Source of the DNA: Enterobacter pseudoroggenkampii
GTDB lineage: Bacteria > Pseudomonadota > Gammaproteobacteria > Enterobacterales > Enterobacteriaceae
NCBI RefSeq assembly: GCF_026420145.1
Contig: NZ_JAPMLV010000001.1
Span: forward strand, 2,480,001 to 2,544,000
Direction: 5' to 3'
DNA length: 64,000 bases
A program made the translations under genes and the position numbers. The stretch's first letter is position 1. Every line of letters begins with the position of its first letter. This document shows positions 55,914-64,000 of this stretch, piece by piece. Under the pieces are notes generated by a model. That model worked only from the letters and a program-made list of their open reading frames with translations, was not told where the DNA came from and did no database searches.

Positions 55914-57008
55914 TCAGGCTGACTCCGCCAGAGCAATATCCTCGCGCGTCTCGATGCGCTCCTTGCCGTGATAGATACGGGCATGCTGCAGTCCGACAAA
56001 CAGGCGCTCTCCCCGGTGCGGCGGTACGTCGTCGCGCATGACCACGGTCAGCGGCTCGGTATACCAGCCCAGGGGCTGTACCACCAATTGGGTGTAGTGA
56101 CCTTTAGGGCTAGCTTCCAGCACCTGCACCGGCAGCGGTGAATCCAGGCTGGTTCGGCGGCTCACGTCCACTTCCCACGGACGCAGGAACAGATCGACCG
56201 GTCCCTGATGCGCGGAGGTATAGCCCAGCGGCCAGCGGTGCGCGCCCACGTGGAACTGCCCACCGCGAATAGTACCCTGAAGACGGTTTACCTCGCCCAT
56301 AAACTCCAGCACGAAGCGGGTCGCCGGTTCGCGCCAGAGCTGTTCAGGCTCGTCAACCTGCTCAATGTTGCCCTGGCTCATGACCACCACGCGATCCGCG
56401 ACTTCCATCGCCTCTTCCTGGTCATGGGTTACGAAGACGCTGGTGAATTTCAGCTCTTCATGGAGCTGACGCAGCCAGCGGCGCAGCTCTTTACGCACCT
56501 GTGCATCCAGCGCGCCGAAAGGTTCATCCAGCAGCAGAATTTGCGGCTCAACGGCCAGCGCACGCGCCAGCGCCACACGCTGTTTCTGCCCGCCGGACAG
56601 CTGGGCCGGGAAACGATCCGCCAGATGAGCCAGCTGCACCATCTCCAGCAGTTTGGTCACCTTCGCCTTAATGGTTGCCGCATCCGGGCGCTCGCGACGC
56701 GGCAGCACGGTCAGGCCAAACGCGATGTTGTCGAACACGGTCATGTGGCGGAACAGCGCGTAATGCTGGAACACAAAACCTACTTTACGATCGCGGGCAT
56801 GCAGGCGGCTCACGTCGGTGCCGTGAAAGCGGATATGCCCGCTGGTCTGATGCTCAAGCCCGGCGATAATACGCAGCAGCGTAGTTTTACCCGAGCCAGA
56901 CGGCCCCAGCAGCGCCACCATTTGTCCGGAAGGGATATCCAGCGAGATATCATTCAGCACCTGGGTGCGACCAAAAGACTTCTTAATATTGGCAATCTCA
57001 ATGCTCAT
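55914..57008 (-). CDS. cysA: CysA, sulfate/thiosulfate ABC transporter ATPase
   Basis: Encodes 364 residues. Walker [10 protein letters not shown] is at 35-43, signature LSGGQ at 137-141 and Walker B LLLDEP at 158-163, followed by a C-terminal regulatory (TOBE-like) domain. It powers CysTW. Its start lies inside the last codons of cysW (11 nt overlap), indicating tight coupling. Confidence 0.97.
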   Translation of the reverse strand: MSIEIANIKKSFGRTQVLNDISLDIPSGQMVALLGPSGSGKTTLLRIIAGLEHQTSGHIRFHGTDVSRLHARDRKVGFVFQHYALFRHMTVFDNIAFGLTVLPRRERPDAATIKAKVTKLLEMVQLAHLADRFPAQLSGGQKQRVALARALAVEPQILLLDEPFGALDAQVRKELRRWLRQLHEELKFTSVFVTHDQEEAMEVADRVVVMSQGNIEQVDEPEQLWREPATRFVLEFMGEVNRLQGTIRGGQFHVGAHRWPLGYTSAHQGPVDLFLRPWEVDVSRRTSLDSPLPVQVLEASPKGHYTQLVVQPLGWYTEPLTVVMRDDVPPHRGERLFVGLQHARIYHGKERIETREDIALAESA

Positions 57009-57873
57009 GATTTCCCTCCTGATGCTGACGTTTTTCCTGATTTTCTAAACGCCACTGCACCACACTCTTCAAAAACAGGGTCAAAATGGCCATCAGCGTC
57101 AGCAACGCTGCGGCAGTAAACGCGCCGATGGTGTTGTAGTCCTGCTGCAGCAATTCAATCTGTAGCGGCAGCGACAGGGTTTCACCGCGAATGGAACCGG
57201 AAACAACGGAAACGGCCCCGAACTCCCCAATCGCGCGGGCGTTGGTCAGCACCACGCCGTAAAGCAGCGCCCAGCGAATATTCGGCAGCGTCACGCGGCG
57301 GAACATCTGCCAGCCCGAAGCCCCCAGCAGCACCGCCGCTTCGTCTTCGTTGCTCCCCTGGCTTAACATCACCGGCACCAGCTCACGCACCACAAATGGA
57401 CAGGTCACGAAGATGGTAACCAGCACCATACCCGGCCAGGCGAACATGATCTGCAGGTTATGCGCATCCAGCCAGCCGCCAAGCGGACCGTTGGAGCCGT
57501 AAAAGAGCAGGTACACCAGACCCGCCACCACCGGCGATACGGCGAAAGGAATATCCAGCAGGGTCAGCAGCAGCTGACGTCCCGGGAAGTTAAAGCGCGT
57601 CACCAGCCAGGCCAGCAGAGTCCCGAACACGAGGTTCACCGGCACGGTGATCAACGCAATCATTACGGTCAACCAGATAGCATGCAGCATATCCGGGTCT
57701 GCCAGGTTTTCCAGCGCGGGCATCAGGCCCTTGCTGAACGCCTGAACGAAGATATAAACCGTCGGCACGACGAGAATGAGGGCGGAAACCAGCACGCCCG
57801 CCCCAATCAGAAACCATTTACCCCAGTTGATGCGGGGTGCATCGTATCGCTTCAATTGCGTAACTTCCGCCAT
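56998..57873 (-). CDS. cysW: CysW, sulfate/thiosulfate permease subunit
   Basis: Encodes 291 residues with six predicted membrane helices and the EAA coupling loop ([21 protein letters not shown]). It pairs with CysT to form the channel. The start overlaps the cysT stop by 1 nt and the end overlaps cysA. Confidence 0.96.
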   Translation of the reverse strand: MAEVTQLKRYDAPRINWGKWFLIGAGVLVSALILVVPTVYIFVQAFSKGLMPALENLADPDMLHAIWLTVMIALITVPVNLVFGTLLAWLVTRFNFPGRQLLLTLLDIPFAVSPVVAGLVYLLFYGSNGPLGGWLDAHNLQIMFAWPGMVLVTIFVTCPFVVRELVPVMLSQGSNEDEAAVLLGASGWQMFRRVTLPNIRWALLYGVVLTNARAIGEFGAVSVVSGSIRGETLSLPLQIELLQQDYNTIGAFTAAALLTLMAILTLFLKSVVQWRLENQEKRQHQEGNHEH

Positions 57874-58706
57874 CAGTGACCTACCACACGTCGACCAAAG
57901 CGACTTTGCAGAGTGTTAATTGAGTACAGCAGCAGCAGCGAGGCCGCCAGGATCACCGAGGCAATTGCGCTCGCCGCCGGATAATCAAACTCCTGCAAAC
58001 GGATGAAAATCATCAGCGAGGTCACTTCCGTTTTCCAGGCGATGTTCCCGGCGATAAAAATCACGGCGCCGAACTCACCAAGGCTGCGGGTAAACGACAG
58101 CGCGACGCCCGCCATCAGCGCCGGAGAGAGCTCCGGCAGCACCACCTTGCGGAAGCTCTGCCAGCGCGTGGCGCCCAGCGTTTCCGCCGCTTCTTCGTAT
58201 TCCGGACCCAGCTCTTCCAGCACCGGCTGCACGGTACGGACCACAAACGGGATGCTGGTAAAGGCCATCGCCACCGCGATACCGAGCCAGGTATAGGTCA
58301 CCTTGATGTCAAATTTCGCCAGCCACTCGCCGTACAGCCCGTTCACGGAGAAGAGCGACGCGAGGGTTAAGCCCGCCACCGCCGTCGGCAGCGCAAACGG
58401 CAGATCCATCAGGGCGTCAAGCAGCGTACGGCCCGGGAAGCGATAGCGGGTTAAAATCCACGCCATCAGCAGGCCAAACACGCCGTTAAAAATGGAGGCG
58501 ACAAACGCCGACAGCAGCGTCACCTTATAGGCCGCCACCACCTGCGGGTTGGTGACCACGTCCCAGTACTGCGCCCAGCTCATCTGCGCAAGCTGCATCA
58601 CCAGCGCGCTGAGCGGCAACAGCAGGATCAGGCAGACGAACAGCAGGCTGGTCCCGAGGCTTAAGGTAAAGCCCGGCAGCACGCGTTTTGTCGATACTGC
58701 AAACAT
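57873..58706 (-). CDS. cysT: CysT (CysU), sulfate/thiosulfate permease subunit
   Basis: Encodes 277 residues, six membrane helices, with the EAA loop YEEAAETLGATRWQSFRKVV. It overlaps the cysP stop by 1 nt and the cysW start by 1 nt, so cysPTWA is a fully coupled operon. Confidence 0.96.
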   Translation of the reverse strand: MFAVSTKRVLPGFTLSLGTSLLFVCLILLLPLSALVMQLAQMSWAQYWDVVTNPQVVAAYKVTLLSAFVASIFNGVFGLLMAWILTRYRFPGRTLLDALMDLPFALPTAVAGLTLASLFSVNGLYGEWLAKFDIKVTYTWLGIAVAMAFTSIPFVVRTVQPVLEELGPEYEEAAETLGATRWQSFRKVVLPELSPALMAGVALSFTRSLGEFGAVIFIAGNIAWKTEVTSLMIFIRLQEFDYPAASAIASVILAASLLLLYSINTLQSRFGRRVVGH

Positions 58707-59719
58707 TACTTATGCCCCGCCGCCAGCAGTTTGTCTAACTCACCGCCGCTGGCAAAATGCGTTTTCATCACGTCTGGCCAGGAGCCAAAATGATCTTCCA
58801 CGCGGAACAGCGCGGTCTGCGGGAATTTATCTTTCAGTTTGTTCATTACGTCCGGGTTGTTCACGCGGTAGTAGTAATCGGTAATGATGGTCTGCGCCTG
58901 CGGGCTGTACAGGTAGTTGAGATAGGCTTTTGCCGCTTTCTCGGTACCGTTTGCCTGCACGTTTTTATCCACCCATGCGACCGGGAATTCGGCCAGAATG
59001 TTGGTTTTCGGGATAACCACCTCGAAGCCCTGCGCTTCGTACTGTTTGCGGATGTTATTCACTTCCGATTCAAAGCTGATCAGCACATCGCCGAGACCGC
59101 GTTCTGCGAAGGTCGTGGTCGCCCCGCGGCCGCCGGTATCAAACACTTCGACGTTTTTCAGGAACTGGGTCATGAACTGCTCGGTTTTGGCTTTATCGTT
59201 ACCGTCAGCCTTGTCCGCCGCGCCCCACGCGGCTAAATAGGTATAACGCGCGTTACCGGAGGTTTTTGGGTTTGGGAAAATCAGCTTCACGTCGGAACGG
59301 ACCAGGTCGCTCCAGTCGTGGATATTCTTCGGGTTGCCCTTACGCACCAGGAAGCCCATGGTGGAGTAGAACGGCGAGCTGTTGTTCGGCAGACGGCTCT
59401 GCCAGTCGGCCGGAAGCAGCTTGCCTTTGTCGTGCAGAATCTGCACGTCAGTGACCTGGTTGTAGGTCACCACATCCGCTTTCAGGCCCTGCAAAATCGC
59501 CAGCGCCTGCTTGGACGACCCGGCGTGGGACTGCTTGATGGTCAGCTTATCGCCGTTATTGTCTTTCGCCCACTGCTGTTCGAACGGTGGGTTAAGGGCG
59601 GCAAACAGCTCGCGGGAGACGTCATACGAACTGTTTAACAGTTCAGTCGCCTGCGCCTGTGCCACCAGCAGTAAACCTGCCAGCGCCAGAGTTCCTTTTT
59701 TTAGTACAGTAACGGCCAT
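58706..59719 (-). CDS. cysP: CysP, thiosulfate/sulfate-binding protein
   Basis: Encodes 337 residues. A signal peptide (cleavage after about AQAQA, residue 24) precedes the periplasmic binding protein, which begins [15 protein letters not shown]. It delivers thiosulfate or sulfate to CysTWA. First gene of cysPTWA. Upstream are two dyads in the region where CysB would act. Confidence 0.96.
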   Translation of the reverse strand: MAVTVLKKGTLALAGLLLVAQAQATELLNSSYDVSRELFAALNPPFEQQWAKDNNGDKLTIKQSHAGSSKQALAILQGLKADVVTYNQVTDVQILHDKGKLLPADWQSRLPNNSSPFYSTMGFLVRKGNPKNIHDWSDLVRSDVKLIFPNPKTSGNARYTYLAAWGAADKADGNDKAKTEQFMTQFLKNVEVFDTGGRGATTTFAERGLGDVLISFESEVNNIRKQYEAQGFEVVIPKTNILAEFPVAWVDKNVQANGTEKAAKAYLNYLYSPQAQTIITDYYYRVNNPDVMNKLKDKFPQTALFRVEDHFGSWPDVMKTHFASGGELDKLLAAGHK

Positions 59720-59739
59720 TGCGCACCCTTATAAATGTG

Positions 59740-59758
59740 ATGACTATCTTATAGTCAT
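59740..59758 (-). promoter_or_regulatory. Perfect dyad in the cysP promoter region
   Basis: ATGACTAT, 3 nt, ATAGTCAT: an exact 8 bp inverted repeat 21 nt before the cysP start. On the minus strand a -10-like TATAAG lies across its centre. Confidence 0.5.
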
Positions 59759-59785
59759 AATATTTATAACGGGGATGAAAGGAGT

Positions 59786-59804
59786 AACGGTTTTATATAC
59801 CGTT
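59786..59804 (-). promoter_or_regulatory. Second dyad upstream of cysP
   Basis: AACGGT, 7 nt, ACCGTT lies about 28 bp upstream of the first dyad. It could be a CysB or other regulator site; no consensus test was possible. Confidence 0.35.
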
Positions 59805-59839
59805 TGGTGATTTAGAAGCAGAAAAGGGAATAAGGGGCG

Positions 59840-59882
59840 CGGCCTGATGCCCTCACCCCAGCCCTCTCCCACAGGGAGAGGG
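59840..59882. repeat. Dispersed GC-rich palindromic repeat, copy 2
   Basis: GGCCTGATGCCCTCACCCC then CCCTCTCCC and GGGAGAGGG. It is the inverted counterpart of the copy at 8724-8765, and here follows the yfeX stop, where it can also act as a terminator. Confidence 0.7.
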
Positions 59883-59892
59883 AGAAAGGCTA

Positions 59893-60819
<927 letters not shown>

Positions 60820-60884
60820 TCAGCGTGGCATTGATGGCGGCTATTATACCCGGATTTCAGCGAGGCGGTTTGTTCAGACGCAAA

Positions 60885-61460
60885 TTACTGCTTCCAGAGT
60901 ATTTTGCTCACTTTCCAGCTCTTCAGCGTGTCGTCAGACGGCATCAACCCTTCCGGGCCGCTCCAGGTGCCGGTAAAAATATAGCTGATGTGCTGGCTGC
61001 CTTCCGCCTTACACTCCACCGCCACTTCATCGTCGGATGGCGCGCTGGAGCAGTTGCCAAAGGCCTGCTTATAAAGATCGCTAAACGGGGTCCCGACTTT
61101 CACGCCGCTGGCGGTCGGAATATCTTCATCCATGACGGCAATTCGGTTTACCGTGCCTTTGTCACCGTTGATCACCAGCGCCAGCTTGTCGCCCTTCAGC
61201 GCTTCGTAATAGCGAACAATATTGCCATTCTCCGTTTTCATGCCGCTGCGCAGACGGTAATCGCTGCTGAGCGCATCCTGAATAGCATTCTGATCCAGCG
61301 CCGTCGCGGCGGTAATTTTCCCCACGCCCTGCTCGGTCACTTCCGTTGATGAGCCAAACCAGTTCCACGGATACGCGGCGGACCAGTTAATGGAGGAGAG
61401 CGTCGAACAGCCGGTCAACGCCAGCGGGAGAGCGCATAAAAGTAAACGCAGCGATTTCAT
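60885..61460 (-). CDS. yfeY: YfeY, sigma-E-regulated lipoprotein
   Basis: Encodes 191 residues, the E. coli length. The signal peptide ends in the lipobox LTGC (Cys18), followed by a DUF1131 domain. It belongs to the RpoE regulon in E. coli; the function is unknown. Position +2 is Ser, so outer-membrane sorting by Lol is expected. Confidence 0.94.
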   Translation of the reverse strand: MKSLRLLLCALPLALTGCSTLSSINWSAAYPWNWFGSSTEVTEQGVGKITAATALDQNAIQDALSSDYRLRSGMKTENGNIVRYYEALKGDKLALVINGDKGTVNRIAVMDEDIPTASGVKVGTPFSDLYKQAFGNCSSAPSDDEVAVECKAEGSQHISYIFTGTWSGPEGLMPSDDTLKSWKVSKILWKQ

Positions 61461-61523
61461 TGAAACGTCCTTTCTAATTAAATCAACGCTTGTTGGAGTG
61501 CGACATCGGCAAAAAGTGCCGGA

Positions 61524-61973
61524 TTAATCATCCTGAGGCGCAAAACAGGCGCGAAGACGCGGATTCGTCAGCAGCCACAGCAGCGCCACAATATCGGCAA
61601 CCACCAGCGCAATACCGATGCCCGTTAGCGGTTCACCGTACCACCAGAGTACCGGCTGCCAGAAGAGCAGCGCAATCTGGGCAAGGATCAGCAGCCCGCG
61701 AAGCGCGCGCCACAAACGCGGGATCGCCTGCCGCCGGCCGCTGCACAAAAACGCCACCACCGCCGGTACGCCCGGCAGTAGTCCGAGCCAGAAGGCGTCG
61801 TGATCGGGGTAAAAGAGATTCAACAGCGTGTCGCCCTGCCCGCGCGACGCGGCGGCCATCACAAACAGCACCCAGGTCCGGGCCTGGAGCAGCAGAACGC
61901 ACCAGAATAAAAAGGGCAGCCTGACGCGGCCCTGCGCGTCAAAGTCAGCCGGATGGATCTCAGTACTCTTCAT
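61524..61973 (-). CDS. yfeZ: YfeZ, DUF2919 inner-membrane protein
   Basis: Encodes 149 residues with about four predicted membrane helices and the family start region [14 protein letters not shown]. Function unknown. Its first 14 nt overlap the end of ypeA, so it is coupled to it. Confidence 0.92.
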   Translation of the reverse strand: MKSTEIHPADFDAQGRVRLPFLFWCVLLLQARTWVLFVMAAASRGQGDTLLNLFYPDHDAFWLGLLPGVPAVVAFLCSGRRQAIPRLWRALRGLLILAQIALLFWQPVLWWYGEPLTGIGIALVVADIVALLWLLTNPRLRACFAPQDD

Positions 61974-62385
61974 CTTCGATCAGACGCTTGCCCAAAGTCA
62001 GCACGTCAGCATGTTCATAGCCCAGACGCTCATACATGCCCAGCACGACGTCGTTATCTTCCCGCACCATGATCTGGATTTTTGGGCAGCCGCGGGCGAT
62101 CAGCTTCTTCTCAAGTCGGTTCAGCAGCGCATTGGCAATGCCGCGGCCACGGTATTCCGGGTGAACGCCCAGATAATAGGCCGAGCCGCGGTGGCCGTCG
62201 TAACCGCCCATTACCGTCCCCACAACCTCGCCATTAACTTCCGCGACCAGAAATAGACTGACGTCGTGATTCACCTTACGTTCGATATCCATTTCCGGAT
62301 CGTTCCACGGACGCAGCAGATCGCAGCGCTCCCAAAGGGTGATCACCTCTTCGAAATCTTCCTGGCGAAAAACGCGTATCTCCAT
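61960..62385 (-). CDS. ypeA: YpeA, GNAT-family acetyltransferase
   Basis: Encodes 141 residues, the E. coli length, from the ATG at 62385 ([11 protein letters not shown]); the longer frame upstream is not conserved. The acetyl-CoA binding motif [11 protein letters not shown] (about 77-87) is clear. The substrate is uncharacterised. It is divergent from amiA and overlaps yfeZ. Confidence 0.94.
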   Translation of the reverse strand: MEIRVFRQEDFEEVITLWERCDLLRPWNDPEMDIERKVNHDVSLFLVAEVNGEVVGTVMGGYDGHRGSAYYLGVHPEYRGRGIANALLNRLEKKLIARGCPKIQIMVREDNDVVLGMYERLGYEHADVLTLGKRLIEDEEY

Positions 62386-62597
62386 GGTATTAACCGCCTT
62401 TTCGGGTTTAAAAACAGTGATTATGGCGCGAAGCACGCCTTTAGCCAATAACCGGGGAAAATCTCGCCAAAATTTGGCATAATGTCACTTTGTCACGTAT
62501 TGAAATGAAAAGTAAAACAATTCTCAATATGGACTGTCGTAACGGGAAACACGATACGATATAACACCAGGACCCCATTTTTTAGTATTCAGGCCGC

Positions 62598-64000
<1,403 letters not shown>

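Noticed and set aside
56208..57119. A 303-codon open frame on the plus strand across cysA and cysW
   Set aside because: Antisense shadow of two certain ABC-transporter genes.

Overview
The window is an enterobacterial chromosome segment, most likely from the Enterobacter cloacae complex or a close relative such as Lelliottia. Nearly every protein is recognisable as the orthologue of an E. coli K-12 gene in the same order (yfcA to hemF). Non-E. coli markers point to Enterobacter: an indolepyruvate decarboxylase (ipdC), a second YghZ-type aldo-keto reductase, a FlxA-like protein, and a type VI secretion (T6SS) fragment next to argW. The genus call is an inference from gene content and recalled protein sequences; no database search was run.

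Layout. 1-4.8 kb: yfcA (cut by the window edge), mepA, aroC and prmB on the minus strand, then smrB and sixA. 5-11.5 kb: fatty-acid and envelope lipid genes fadJ, fadI, yfcZ, fadL and mlaA, with FadR-type operators before fadI and fadL. 11.8-12.9 kb: yfdC and tRNA-Arg (argW). 12.95-19.5 kb: a broken T6SS cluster (tssB, tssC, tssK, a tssL'-'tssJ fusion, tssE, an unknown gene and a VasL-type gene) lacking clpV, hcp, vgrG, tssM, tssF and tssG. 19.5-20.25 kb: AT-rich non-coding DNA with one candidate small protein gene. 20.2-30 kb: lpxP, ypdK, alaC, ypdA-ypdB, glk, yfeO and ipdC. 30-36.6 kb: an aldo-keto reductase gene, ypeC, mntH, nupC and pdeA. 36.7-40 kb: two tRNA-Ala, yfeC-yfeD, gltX, then three tRNA-Val and one tRNA-Lys. 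40-45.9 kb: xapR, xapB, xapA, a flxA-like gene, yfeR, yfeH and ypeB. 45.9-54.9 kb: ligA, zipA, cysZ, cysK, ptsHI-crr and pdxK. 54.9-59.7 kb: cysM and cysPTWA. 59.9-64 kb: yfeX, yfeY, yfeZ, ypeA, amiA and the 5' part of hemF.

Functional themes. A large block handles sulfur: CysZ and CysPTWA import sulfate or thiosulfate, and CysK and CysM make cysteine. ptsHI-crr, glk and nupC cover sugar phosphorylation and nucleoside uptake; XapABR handles xanthosine. FadL, FadI and FadJ import and degrade fatty acids, while MlaA and LpxP maintain the outer membrane. 

The most unusual item is the in-frame join of the TssL N-terminus to TssJ inside the T6SS fragment. It looks like the scar of one large internal deletion that kept the contractile-sheath genes and lost the motor, tube, spike and most of the membrane complex and baseplate. 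No intact, wholly new system was found in the window.
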